Source: Argonema antarcticum A004/B2
Lineage (GTDB): Bacteria > Cyanobacteriota > Cyanobacteriia > Cyanobacteriales > Aerosakkonemataceae
Length of the DNA stretch: 64,000 nt
Assembly: GCF_023333585.1 (NCBI RefSeq)
Contig: NZ_JAIQZN010000016.1
Coordinates: 36,753-100,752, forward strand
Direction: 5' to 3'
The position numbers were made by a program, and so were the translations under genes. Below are positions 51,903-60,770 of this stretch, piece by piece. How positions within the stretch are numbered: position 1 is the stretch's first letter; every line of letters begins with the position of its first letter. The notes below the pieces were generated by a model. That model was not told the origin of the DNA. It did no database searches and was given only the letters and a program-made list of their open reading frames with translations.

Positions 51903-52421
51903 CTAAAAATCTTGGAATGAAATATTGACTGGTAATTCTTCCCAAACAATCCGAGATTTGAATGTCTGAGTATCAATTGGAAAACGCCGCATATTATTGC
52001 TAGCCCAAGTTTTTGCTGTGCTGTTAGCTGGACTATTCAAATTGGTTATATCGCTTGCATACTGAATGATTTTGCCAATTCTGAGAACCAGTTCGGTAAG
52101 TGTCTCTGCCATTGTCCACTCAGAACCGAGACATATATTTAGATTCTGATAAACATTTGGGTGAAAAATTGGAGTCAAAAATTTAGCGTCAGGTTTTCCT
52201 TTTGGATAATTGCTGCCCAGAGTGATTTCTACCCGGTGATTATCTCGAAAAACCGGCTCGTTTCCCTGTAATCGCTCTATGCCTCTGCATCGATATTCGA
52301 TTACATATTGATAGGGTGGATTACCGCTTTTTGAAATAATTGCTAGCGTACTTCCCGAATCAGAAACCATTTTGGATAACGCCTGAAAGTCATTTTGAAG
52401 CCGTTTTTCTCGTACACTCAT
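51903..52421 (-). CDS. E2-like ubiquitin-conjugating enzyme (UBC fold)
   Basis: 172 residues. The full UBC layout is visible: an N-terminal helix (REKRLQNDFQAL), beta sheet, PxxxP-like segment NYPKGKPDAKFLTPIF, HPN at 87-89, catalytic Cys97 in NLNICLG, Trp102 in SEWTMAETL, and C-terminal NSPANSTAKTWASN like the helix after the active site of eukaryotic E2s. The HPN-x7-C spacing is close to eukaryotic enzymes and unlike the BilB/Cap2-type E2s, where HPN is usually lost. It would take the Ubl from the E1 on Cys97. Its ribosome site GGAGG lies within the last codons of the Ubl gene. Confidence 0.92.
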   Translation of the reverse strand: MSVREKRLQNDFQALSKMVSDSGSTLAIISKSGNPPYQYVIEYRCRGIERLQGNEPVFRDNHRVEITLGSNYPKGKPDAKFLTPIFHPNVYQNLNICLGSEWTMAETLTELVLRIGKIIQYASDITNLNSPANSTAKTWASNNMRRFPIDTQTFKSRIVWEELPVNISFQDF

Positions 52422-52423
52422 TT

Positions 52424-52678
52424 CTAACCAGCCTCCAAATTTGGATAAACTTCTAGTACATCATTTTCTTCAACTTCCTGTGAGCCAAGAGTTGCAGAAG
52501 GGTTTAATTGTTGCCCAGTACGTTCCAAACGGACACCATAGTTGAAATTAGAAGGCAGATTCCACTTTTCCTGAGTAGTTTGTAAAATCTGTCCAACAGT
52601 GAGAGTAGGAGGTATGTTAATAGCTGCCTTCCGAGTGCCATCAGCCATACGAACAATTACAGAAAGTGAATTAGCCAT
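52424..52678 (-). CDS. Ubiquitin-like beta-grasp protein with a C-terminal glycine
   Basis: 84 residues from MANSLSVIVRMADG; the ATG at 52678 has AGGA at the right distance, and the longer frame to 52762 overlaps the E1 gene. Beta-grasp layout: VIVRMADGTRKAAINIPP, LTVGQILQTTQEKW helix, YGVRLERTGQQLNPSATL, EVEENDVLEVYP. It ends NLEAG with the terminal glycine exposed, so no processing is needed. The tail is short and has one glycine, not two. It is predicted to be adenylated by the E1 gene product and passed to E2. Targets are unknown. Confidence 0.85.
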   Translation of the reverse strand: MANSLSVIVRMADGTRKAAINIPPTLTVGQILQTTQEKWNLPSNFNYGVRLERTGQQLNPSATLGSQEVEENDVLEVYPNLEAG

Positions 52679-52686
52679 GCTTAATC

Positions 52687-53841
52687 CTATATTTGGCAAA
52701 ATTGAATTGCTATTTGACCTTTCGATGTCTCGCAGTGTAGTATCTCGTTCTTGGTTAGACACAACTCTCCTAATGTGAGGTTTGCACTAGAATCATCTAG
52801 GGTTAAATTTTTGATTACCTCAAAATCCCTTTGTTCGTGACCACATTTGGGGCAGGATAGCTGAGATTCTGGGTATTTGTGTAGGTGTGTATTCACCTGT
52901 TCTTCATCGTCACAAGTCAGACATTTCATCTTCCCTATAACTTCATTACGAAGCCACAAAACTGGTTCGGAAAATTCAGAATTAGCCAACAGTTTTAGAA
53001 CTTCTTCCAGCTTCCAATTTGGCTCGTAATTGACACGCATTATCGGTTCAATTGATAAGTCGTGAGCAAGACAATCCTCTGATTTACGAATTTGCACTTT
53101 GAAGGTTGTCCAAGGATTTAACCCTAGAAAAACTTTTTCTCCCGGATTTATAAATCCCGTTTTACCGTGCAAATATAAAAGTGCTTGGTGAACCTGCATT
53201 GCACTGGTAATAGAAGCTATTGGCGCTGTTGTAGGCATCGCTGCTTCTGGGATATTCCGTTTTAATCCCTGACAGGAATATCGCTTGTTACGTCTTTCCC
53301 ACATTTGATCGGAGATTGTACATTCATAACAAGCTGCTTCTGTCTTCGGGTCAAAAAAACTAATTTCCCCTTCAGCTATACCGATACCACCGTTTATCCA
53401 GGGAATACCTGCACGATAGGCAAGCTGATTAATTGCCCACCGCGCATTAATGCTATCTAAACAACCAATAATAATGTCGTGTTCCCGAACATCGCCAATC
53501 CCCAGGTCAAATTCCAAGTCGCCATAAATTGCCTGAATTGATATTTCTGGATTAATTTCCAGGATGCGTTGACGGGCAACTTCTACTTTTGGTAAACCAA
53601 CATCTGACTCTCGAAATAAAACCGATCGAGTTAAGTTGGTGATTGAGACAGTATCGAAGTCAATAACGGTGATATTGCCGATACCCACCAGCGCTAGATT
53701 TTTCAGCACTTCGTTGCCCAAAGCCCCAGCCCCGGCAACTAGCACTTTGGCAGCTTTGAGTTTTTCCTGATCCCACCAGTCAATCAGATAGTGTCTCTCA
53801 TAGCGGCTTTCTGGCTCGGCAGTAATTTCCAAGAAGTCCAT
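52687..53841 (-). CDS. E1-like ThiF/MoeB-family adenylyltransferase with C-terminal zinc ribbon
   Basis: 384 residues. Rossmann-like adenylation domain: VLVAGAGALGNEVLKNLALV (33-52, GxGxxG), VIDFDTVSITNLTRSVLF (59-76, Asp, Asn, Arg of ATP binding), IGCLDSINARW (125-135). The candidate catalytic Cys190 lies in RYSCQGLKRN, followed by PTTAPIASITSAMQVHQALLYL as in other E1s. C171-x2-C174 may bind zinc. Residues about 300-340 add CLTC...CPKC (C307, C310, C330, C333), a zinc ribbon not usual in MoeB. It has no rhodanese domain. It is the first gene of the operon and would activate the 84-residue Ubl. The N-terminal ERHYLIDWWDQEKL is the usual MoeB-like entry. Confidence 0.92.
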   Translation of the reverse strand: MDFLEITAEPESRYERHYLIDWWDQEKLKAAKVLVAGAGALGNEVLKNLALVGIGNITVIDFDTVSITNLTRSVLFRESDVGLPKVEVARQRILEINPEISIQAIYGDLEFDLGIGDVREHDIIIGCLDSINARWAINQLAYRAGIPWINGGIGIAEGEISFFDPKTEAACYECTISDQMWERRNKRYSCQGLKRNIPEAAMPTTAPIASITSAMQVHQALLYLHGKTGFINPGEKVFLGLNPWTTFKVQIRKSEDCLAHDLSIEPIMRVNYEPNWKLEEVLKLLANSEFSEPVLWLRNEVIGKMKCLTCDDEEQVNTHLHKYPESQLSCPKCGHEQRDFEVIKNLTLDDSSANLTLGELCLTKNEILHCETSKGQIAIQFCQI

Positions 53842-54060
53842 GTTTGCTGTACGGTATTAACTAGAATGAATAGTTAGTCTTGTCATTGGCAATACCAGTC
53901 ATTACCCGCTTGAGGTTAGCCCTCTCCCTGTCTTGACCCGTAAATACCACTACTTTAGTTCTTATTTTTACTTATAATAAACTAGCTATACATAGTCATA
54001 CCCTGACTAACATCAGGATTTATGTTAGAATCTCATCAGTAATTTTCTCCCCACCCATCT
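53842..54060. promoter_or_regulatory. Divergent promoter region of the ubiquitin-like operon and the HTH gene
   Basis: A 219-base spacer between two divergent genes must hold both promoters. TATAAT at 53973-53978 points to the HTH gene but has no clear -35 at 17 bases. No recognised operator palindrome was seen. Confidence 0.4.
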
Positions 54061-54543
54061 ATGGCATCTACTGACGAGCAGTTTACCCAAGCGGCAACCC
54101 ACTGGGACTTGGAAACCCTCTACACAGATTTAGCCTCTGTCAAGGGAAAGCGCCTCACCCCCGTTGAAAAGCTACACCTGCGGGGGTTGCTTTGTGGTCA
54201 TAGTCCCACTGAAATAGCGGAAAAACTAGGTAAAAATACTAAGGGAGTTGAAACTGATCTCTGTGCCAGTATTTATAGGTACGTTAAAAGTTTGGTGGAT
54301 AAATGTAACGAAAAGATAGAAAACTGGCGAAATATTACTGAATGGCTTGATGATGCAGGATATAAAAGTCAGTCTTCTTCTAAGATGCCAGTTAGTAATT
54401 GTTTACCCGAAAATAGTACAGTTAATATAACTAATATATTTTATGAGAAATATAACATCAAAGTGTTTCTACAAATAACTGTACCGCTACCTTCAGAACT
54501 ATCAATCCAAGAATTAGATATCGAAGACAATAATAATAACTAG
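54061..54543 (+). CDS. HTH-domain protein divergent from the ubiquitin-like operon
   Basis: 160 residues. Residues about 10-85 (WDLETLYTDLASVKGKRLTP, LHLRGLLCGHSPTEIAEKLG, GVETDLCASIYRYVKSLV) form the HTH often found at the N-terminus of cyanobacterial NB-ARC, TIR or WD40 proteins. Here it stands alone with a short tail (ITNIFYEKYNIKVFLQITVPLP) and no effector domain. By position it could regulate the Ubl operon or act with it; both are inference. The start is set at MASTDEQFTQ (54061) after an A/T-rich leader. Confidence 0.7.
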   Translation: MASTDEQFTQAATHWDLETLYTDLASVKGKRLTPVEKLHLRGLLCGHSPTEIAEKLGKNTKGVETDLCASIYRYVKSLVDKCNEKIENWRNITEWLDDAGYKSQSSSKMPVSNCLPENSTVNITNIFYEKYNIKVFLQITVPLPSELSIQELDIEDNNNN

Positions 54544-54569
54544 GTTTTTGCTATAATTGAAATGTGTAA

Positions 54570-54632
54570 AGGTGAGTTGGCTGAAAAGTTCGATCGCACG
54601 CCCTTTCCTATTCTTTAATCCAAGTGCGATCG
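54570..54632 (-). repeat. Repeat downstream of parDE (copy 1 of 2)
   Basis: GTGAGTTGGCTGAAAAG, then GATCGCAC, TTTCCTATTCTTTAAT and AAGTGCGATCGC are shared with 55459-55523, which stands after the second toxin-antitoxin pair. The two copies differ by a few bases. Confidence 0.7.
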
Positions 54633-54692
54633 CGTAGCTGACAAAAGCCATTTTCTCTCATCCTCCAAAGTGCGATCGCTTTTCGGGAAACT

Positions 54693-55007
54693 TTATTCTT
54701 CTTCACCAGCATCTTGATTTGGAAAAAGGATTTCTAAATCGCGGTAGCCGCTGACAACCCGCACAATTTCAACACCGCCAGCAACCTGGCGATAAAATAT
54801 CAAGTAATTATCCACAGGAAAACTTCGCAGTCCTGACTGCAAATCATCACGATTTTGACCCATTACTGGAAAATCAGCCAACAGCTTGAACTGTTGTTTA
54901 AATTTCTCCCTCAGACTTCTAGCAGCTTGAGGATTTCTCCTCGTGAGATATGTGTTAATTTCCCTCAAGTTTAATCTAGCTGAAGGAGCTAAGATATATC
55001 GGCTCAT
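54693..55007 (-). CDS. parE: ParE/RelE-type toxin
   Basis: 104 residues. YILAPSARLNLREINTYLTR, then KFKQQFKLLADFPVMGQNRD, SGLRSFPVDNYLIFYRQV and VEIVRVVSGYRDLEILF are the ParE core with its conserved Arg, Phe and Tyr positions. ParE toxins poison DNA gyrase. Its ATG overlaps the antitoxin stop (TAATG), the normal order. All motifs are intact, so it is probably active. Confidence 0.9.
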   Translation of the reverse strand: MSRYILAPSARLNLREINTYLTRRNPQAARSLREKFKQQFKLLADFPVMGQNRDDLQSGLRSFPVDNYLIFYRQVAGGVEIVRVVSGYRDLEILFPNQDAGEEE

Positions 55008-55291
55008 TATTTAGCTTGCTCTAGTTGTGCCATTTCCGCTTCAATTCGCCGACTATCTTCCTCAAGTTCGGCAAATACCTCTTCCCCATCAATTCCTTCA
55101 CCGCGATCGAGTTCTTCAATACCTTCTCTGATTTTTGCCTTCAATTCGGCCAAACGCTCTGACTGAGTGCGATCGCGTTCCCTCAATAGCCACAACGCTT
55201 CTTCTACCACCTCATCAGCAGATGAATATCTACCGCTTTTTACCCGCTCGTCGATAAACTGTTCTAGCTCTCCTCTTAACGATACATTCAT
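55007..55291 (-). CDS. parD: ParD-type antitoxin
   Basis: 94 residues. An N-terminal ribbon-helix-helix (NVSLRGELEQFIDERVKSGRYSSADEVVEEALWLL) typical of ParD, then a charged helical tail (LAELKAKIREGIEELDRGEG) and acidic end that would wrap ParE. It should repress its own promoter just upstream. Coupled by one-base overlap to the toxin gene. Confidence 0.9.
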   Translation of the reverse strand: MNVSLRGELEQFIDERVKSGRYSSADEVVEEALWLLRERDRTQSERLAELKAKIREGIEELDRGEGIDGEEVFAELEEDSRRIEAEMAQLEQAK

Positions 55292-55355
55292 AAATTGCTC
55301 CTAACTCACTAATCTCTTTATTAATTATACTAACTCAAGTTGCTAATTATATTAA

Positions 55356-55421
55356 GTAGGGTGCGTCAGGTCGCCAAATTTTGGAGAGCATCACTAATTT
55401 TGGGCTGCTGACGCACCCTAC
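55356..55421. repeat. Inverted-repeat element with GTAGGGTGCGTCAG ends
   Basis: Perfect 14-base ends GTAGGGTGCGTCAG/CTGACGCACCCTAC around a 38-base core, between the two toxin-antitoxin pairs. A variant core with GGTGCGTTA is at 18667. Confidence 0.7.
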
Positions 55422-55458
55422 AGCCTGATGTAAAGAAGCGATCGCATTAACTGTGTAT

Positions 55459-55523
55459 TGAAAGTGAGTTGGCTGAAAAGATCGCACTTCCTTTCCTATT
55501 CTTTAATTTAAGTGCGATCGCAC
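55459..55523 (-). repeat. Repeat downstream of the PIN toxin gene (copy 2 of 2)
   Basis: It matches 54570-54632 with a few differences. It stands after the PIN toxin stop, as copy 1 does after parE. It suggests that the 3' flank of one module was copied to the other or that both were inserted into the same kind of site. Confidence 0.65.
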
Positions 55524-55565
55524 CCATCCCTTCACCCCCAGATTATTAGGGAATTATTAATTTTT

Positions 55566-56006
55566 TTATATCTCATACACTCCACCAGAACTAGCAGATA
55601 TTCCCAAAGTTTGTGCAGCAGCAATTAGATTCCGATCTAGCGATAAAATGTTTTCTACCTTACGATTGTAGCCAATAGCTAAATGCAGTGCATCGCCAGC
55701 GCGTAACCCCGTATTGCCTTGCAACAAAAACTGAGTTGCTCGCTCGAAATCCTCTGTGTTAACTTCAAATATGGCATAAAATTCCGCAACATCAGCCTGA
55801 AACGCTCTCATGGTTTCTTCTACTATTTCCTGGGTTAATTCTCCCATGCGAATTCGACGGGTTAATAGGCTAGCAAACTCCACCCGCGTCCAATCACTAA
55901 TTGCTAACTCACCAGCAGGAACACCTAGCAACACATCCTCAACGCGATCGCTAGTAGCTTCGTGGATATAAAAGGGAGCTAGAAAACTGGTATCTAAATA
56001 AATCAA
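55566..56006 (-). CDS. PIN-domain (VapC-like) toxin
   Basis: 146 residues. PIN signature: Asp in IYLDTSFLAPFYIHE, TRVEFASLLTRRI (Glu), then GNTGLRAGDALHLAIGYNR and NILSLDRNLIAAAQTLG with two further acids. It is an Mg2+-dependent ribonuclease fold. The start overlaps the antitoxin stop (ATGA). All four acidic positions are intact. Confidence 0.9.
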   Translation of the reverse strand: MIYLDTSFLAPFYIHEATSDRVEDVLLGVPAGELAISDWTRVEFASLLTRRIRMGELTQEIVEETMRAFQADVAEFYAIFEVNTEDFERATQFLLQGNTGLRAGDALHLAIGYNRKVENILSLDRNLIAAAQTLGISASSGGVYEI

Positions 56007-56272
56007 TACCTAGCCTCACTGCGTAGAGTTTGCAAAGTTTCTAGGCTACTGGTTGCAGCTATTGGTTGGGTTCTCCTCAGCTGAGATCGGGATTTCAGCT
56101 TTCCCTTAATCTTTCCAGGAACGTTTGAGCGATCGATTAATTCTTGCCCAATAGTAGATAATTTAGCGATCGCCTTTCCTTGACGAGTAATAATCACTTC
56201 TTCTCCCCGTTCCACCTGACTGAGAATTTGATTCAGACTTGCCTCAAAATCAGCAACACTCAATTCTATCAT
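56003..56272 (-). CDS. Phd/YefM-type antitoxin partner of the PIN toxin
   Basis: 89 residues. VADFEASLNQILSQVERGEEVIITRQGKAIAKLS is the Phd/YefM N-terminal dimer and DNA-binding fold; the basic C-terminus (GKIKGKLKSRSQLRR) would bind the toxin. Overlaps the toxin by four bases. Self-repression is expected. Confidence 0.88.
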   Translation of the reverse strand: MIELSVADFEASLNQILSQVERGEEVIITRQGKAIAKLSTIGQELIDRSNVPGKIKGKLKSRSQLRRTQPIAATSSLETLQTLRSEARY

Positions 56273-56316
56273 AACAGTATCTCCCTATCAAAAACAGTAC
56301 TTGCCGAACTTTTTTC

Positions 56317-56610
56317 CTATTGTTGAAATTCTTCAAATAATTCAAAAAATCTATCTAGTGCATCCCTCTCATCCTGAGAAAAGAACAAAATTATGTTAGC
56401 CCAACATTGAGAAGATTCTATCCCAAATTTTTGCTGAATCCATTCTTGAAATCCATCCAGCGGGTTTTCTGCTGTTAAAGGTACACCAAGTTGGTACTGC
56501 GCTACATTATATCCCGATAAAAAAGCCTGAAGACAAACGATTGAGGGTCTACCCAAATAGGCGGCAGGTTTGTTTTTGATTTTTTCTAGCACATCACCTA
56601 GATAATCCAT
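56317..56610 (-). CDS. Small hypothetical protein, immunity-like
   Basis: 97 residues from MDYLGDVLEKIKNKP; GGGAGAGG lies right before this ATG, so the longer frame to 56658 is rejected. The pattern KPAAYLGRPSIVCLQAFLSGYNVA and CWANIILFFSQDERDALDRF is seen in families found near toxin genes, but I cannot name it. It follows the next gene upstream by 49 bases, probably one transcript. Confidence 0.65.
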   Translation of the reverse strand: MDYLGDVLEKIKNKPAAYLGRPSIVCLQAFLSGYNVAQYQLGVPLTAENPLDGFQEWIQQKFGIESSQCWANIILFFSQDERDALDRFFELFEEFQQ

Positions 56611-56659
56611 CGCGAACCTCTCCCTATTCAATTTATCAACTATATAAATTATAGCCAAA

Positions 56660-56965
56660 TTAAAGCTGTGTTTCCGTCACCGTAAATTTGCCATTAAAAT
56701 CTTCTACCAAAGGCCCGCCAAAACTATTGAGCCACTCCTGTTTAGGAATTCCGTCAGGATATAGGTGATCAAAAACTGTTTCAATTCTTCCTAATTCAGT
56801 TTCAATCTGAACAACTACGCCTTGATGAAAACCGTTGAGAGCAACTTGTCGATCGCTGCTATCATAAAATAAAGAAAGCCTGCTCCGATCGCCAAACATC
56901 TGAGCTAAAAATGTATAATCACAAGCAACCTGGACTTCACCTATTTCCCCCACAATAGCAGACAA
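56660..56965 (-). CDS. Small hypothetical protein, start uncertain
   Basis: Up to 101 residues: VGEIGEVQVACDYTFLAQMF, DRSRLSLFYDSSDRQVALNG, QIETELGRIETVFDHLY. The frame opens with TTG (56965). Coding-like sequence (VELGNNSKSAVVQR) continues further upstream to about 57013 without ATG or GTG, so the 5' end may be damaged or start unusually. No family known. It pairs with the gene at 56317. Confidence 0.55.
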   Translation of the reverse strand: MSAIVGEIGEVQVACDYTFLAQMFGDRSRLSLFYDSSDRQVALNGFHQGVVVQIETELGRIETVFDHLYPDGIPKQEWLNSFGGPLVEDFNGKFTVTETQL

Positions 56966-57064
56966 AGTACGTTGGACAACCGCCGACTTGGAGTTATTTC
57001 CTAGCTCGACAAATTAAAACTGGATTACGTCAGCGAGATGTAGATGTTTATCCAAAATCCAAAA

Positions 57065-57097
57065 AGAAACCCGGTTTCTTGAAGAAACCGGGTTTCT
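57065..57097. repeat. GAAACCCGGTTTC palindrome pair
   Basis: GAAACCCGGTTTC and GAAACCGGGTTTC stand back to back. The unit is used in the elements at 16058 and 19425 and in the metallophosphoesterase C-terminus. Confidence 0.7.
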
Positions 57098-57112
57098 GGG
57101 TGGCGATCGCAC

Positions 57113-57150
57113 CAAAAAAAGCGGCTACCCCATTTCTGGAATAGCCACCC
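57113..57150 (-). terminator. Rho-independent terminator of psbK
   Basis: On the reverse strand a GGGTGGCTATTCC / GGGGTAGCCGC stem is followed by a run of seven T residues, about 30 bases after the psbK stop. Confidence 0.8.
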
Positions 57151-57181
57151 TTTTGTTTTTCGATGATACTATAATATCGGC

Positions 57182-57319
57182 TTATCTGAAACCAACAGCC
57201 GCTTGCCAAACGAAAGCCAACAGCAGGAAAAACACGGGAATCACAGGTAGAACATCTACCAAAGGATCGAAGACTGAAAAAGCTTCGGGCAATTTTGCTA
57301 ACAAGAGCGCTGCTTCCAT
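57182..57319 (-). CDS. psbK: Photosystem II reaction-centre protein K precursor
   Basis: 45 residues: [45 protein letters not shown]. This is PsbK with its single membrane helix. The first eight residues (MEAALLLA) are the presequence removed to leave KLPEAF. It is too short for many gene finders. It lies 60 bases downstream of tgt on the same strand, the usual cyanobacterial neighbourhood, and ends in a strong terminator. Confidence 0.97.
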   Translation of the reverse strand: MEAALLLAKLPEAFSVFDPLVDVLPVIPVFFLLLAFVWQAAVGFR

Positions 57320-57379
57320 GTATTAACCTTCCTCTCCAACACAAATTTCATAATCGCCATAGATCTTAACATGAGCAGC

Positions 57380-58974
<1,595 letters not shown>

Positions 58975-59376
58975 AAGTAAAATGCCTCTGGTCTCGATGA
59001 GCCTTTATATTGACAGGAAATGGTTAAATGCAACAGCAGGGTCAAGCCCTACAGACCAAGTTAATCTTTGAGAGAGAAAGCGTGCGACCTATAAATTAAA
59101 TAAATACTTGCCAGCGGGTATATAAGGTTAGGGGCAGCTCAAGTGTGAAAATCGTGAGAAAAAATGAAATTGGCTGGCAATCTCAACAAAGATTTTGCGA
59201 ATGCCTGCTAGACAAGCAGTATGGACGAAACTATCTTATCCTAGATTTTTTAAGCAACCCATCATTAAATTTACGTAATTTACTGCGGGAAATACTGAAT
59301 GCGCGGACTCAACAGGTAAAAGTAGCGGCGGTGGGAGGTTGACTAAATAGCAAAATACTTGGCTAAAGTTACTCAT
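58975..59376. other. Intergenic region upstream of the tgt unit
   Basis: Beyond the possible small ORF listed separately, I see only A/T-rich sequence and no clear promoter. GGATATTGACAGG-like strings were too weak to call. Confidence 0.4.
59145..59342 (+). CDS. Possible small protein
   Basis: 65 residues from GTG: KIVRKNEIGWQSQQRFCECL, LDKQYGRNYLILDFLSNPSL, NLRNLLREILNARTQQVKVA. Composition and amphipathic pattern look protein-like and AGGGG precedes the GTG, but no family is recognised and the length allows chance. Confidence 0.35.
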   Translation: MKIVRKNEIGWQSQQRFCECLLDKQYGRNYLILDFLSNPSLNLRNLLREILNARTQQVKVAAVGG

Positions 59377-59468
59377 ACAGGACTTACGCAAAGCCTCTAT
59401 CTGTAGGGTGTGTTAGCGATAGCGTAACGCACCATCCACCATATTTAGCGTCCCTGCGTAAGTCCTGT
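59377..59468. mobile_element. Miniature element with ACAGGACTTACGCA ends, copy 3
   Basis: Perfect 14-base terminal inverted repeats ACAGGACTTACGCA/TGCGTAAGTCCTGT around 64 bases. The core contains the GGTGTGTTA...TAACGCACC palindrome, so one repeat is nested in another. CAT flanks both ends and could be a short target duplication. Confidence 0.8.
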
Positions 59469-59698
59469 CATAGTTATTTAGGGCGAGAGTGTTGACGGGA
59501 GTGGTAATTTATGCTATGTTTTTGAGCGATGCCGAAAACCAAGGCTTAAAATTGTCTGGTTTGTAAACCACAGCCGCTTCAAAACTAGCCAGCCTGTAAA
59601 AAGGTCGAACGGGAGACCACGATTCGTTAAATAGGTTGAAAATAATGGTTGAACAATGGCTAAAAGCTTCAGAACCAATAATTATACTCTCCAAATAG

Positions 59699-59819
59699 GG
59701 TGGGCTACACCCGAATTTACGCCTGTGGACAAGTAAGAGCCGACTCCCCGTAAAAAAACTAGGAATGTCCTATTGTGAAGCAGGAAGCCCCCGCTATAAT
59801 CTTTGATTTAGCGGGGGAA
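59699..59819 (+). mobile_element. Remnant of an IS200/IS605-type element (tnpB 3' end and right-end hairpin)
   Basis: One frame reads G-W-A-T-P-E-F-T-P-V-D-K, stop, EPTPRKKTRNVLL, stop, SRKPPL, resembling the C-termini of cyanobacterial TnpB proteins with nonsense codons. A hairpin CCCCCGCTA...TAGCGGGGG (59788-59817) follows, as at the right ends of such elements. The cobS start lies two bases downstream. A short reverse-strand frame at 59509-59694 may be the truncated gene on the other side. Confidence 0.5.
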
Positions 59820-59820
59820 G

Positions 59821-60621
59821 ATGTCACGAATGATTAATAGACGCTGGGTGGAACGGGTTCTTCGGTTTTGGCATCAGCAGACAAGTACACTTGCAGCTGC
59901 GATCGCTTTTTATACTTGTCTGCCCGTCCCAACCTCCTGGACGCTGGCTTTTCGGGGCATAGCCCGCCTCGCACCACTGGTCGGACTGATGATTGGGGGA
60001 ATTTTGGGGCTGCTAGATGCTGGACTGCATTTGCTAGGTATGCCCGCACTCACTAAGTCTGCTTTGGTGGTAGTGGCTGGAATTGCCCTGACGGGCGGAC
60101 TGCATCTTGATGGTGCAATGGATACTGCTGATGGACTGGCGGTGCCAGATCCGCAACGTCGCCTGGAGGTAATGTCTGACAGCGTTACGGGTGCTTTTGG
60201 CGCGATGGCCGCGATCGCACTCCTGCTACTCAAAACATCTGCCCTGGCAGACATAGAATCCCACCGCTGGTTAGCTTTGATGGCAGCGGCTGGCTGGGGA
60301 CGCTGGGGGCAATTGGTGGCAATCATTTGCTATCCCTACCTCAAGCCCACAGGTAAAGGCGCAATTCACAAGGAATCAAACCATTCAGCCTACGATTTGG
60401 TGCCGGGATTCCTTGCCCTGCTAGGATTGAGCGGGTTTTTACTCATTTTGGACGATCGCAGCTGGTTGATAGCAGCTAGTATGGCTTTTGGCGGAAGTGC
60501 GATCGCCGTTCTCACAGGTGCCTGGTTTAATCACAAATTAGGCGGTCATACCGGCGATACTTATGGAGCTGTCGTGGAGTGGACTGAAGCGTTATTACTC
60601 TGTCTCCTCACTGGACTTTAG
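59821..60621 (+). CDS. cobS: Adenosylcobinamide-GDP ribazoletransferase (cobalamin synthase)
   Basis: 266 residues, polytopic. It joins adenosylcobinamide-GDP and alpha-ribazole in the last part of B12 synthesis. Motifs: [32 protein letters not shown] (family DGxxDTxDGL) and a C-terminal [20 protein letters not shown]. The ATG at 59821 is two bases past an insertion-element hairpin, whose GGGGGAAG may now serve as ribosome site; MINRRW at 59830 is an alternative start. No cobalamin riboswitch is seen upstream. Confidence 0.93.
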   Translation: MSRMINRRWVERVLRFWHQQTSTLAAAIAFYTCLPVPTSWTLAFRGIARLAPLVGLMIGGILGLLDAGLHLLGMPALTKSALVVVAGIALTGGLHLDGAMDTADGLAVPDPQRRLEVMSDSVTGAFGAMAAIALLLLKTSALADIESHRWLALMAAAGWGRWGQLVAIICYPYLKPTGKGAIHKESNHSAYDLVPGFLALLGLSGFLLILDDRSWLIAASMAFGGSAIAVLTGAWFNHKLGGHTGDTYGAVVEWTEALLLCLLTGL

Positions 60622-60648
60622 AAGAATGAAGCCCCCTGTCATTTCATA

Positions 60649-60694
60649 TTTGAGATTTGAGATTTCAATTTAATTTGAAATCTCAAATCTCAAA
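60649..60694. terminator. Twenty-base-pair hairpin between convergent genes
   Basis: TTTGAGATTTGAGATTTCAA / TTGAAATCTCAAATCTCAAA, perfect over 20 bases with a 6-base loop, lies after cobS. Convergent gene 60771 ends beyond it. CTTTTGA heptamers (60726-60770) fill the rest. Confidence 0.7.
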
Positions 60695-60770
60695 TCTCAA
60701 ATTTACTCTCTTCCCTAGCCCTTTTTTTCTTTTGACTTTTGACTTTTGACTTTTGACTTTTGACTTTTGA

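Noticed and set aside
51893..51976. Extra 28 residues at the N-terminus of the JAMM protease
   Set aside because: They overlap the E2 gene, while the inner ATG has a good ribosome site.
48833..53841. Type II CBASS (Cap2/Cap3) as the identity of the Ubl operon
   Set aside because: No CD-NTase gene or effector is adjacent, E1 and E2 are separate proteins, and a distinct Ubl plus zinc proteins are present.
59509..59694. Reverse-strand 61-codon TTG-started frame
   Set aside because: No start signal and it borders the insertion remnant; at most a truncated gene fragment, mentioned there only.
59695..59820. Cobalamin riboswitch before cobS
   Set aside because: No B12 box or other conserved core is present; the DNA fits an insertion-element remnant better.
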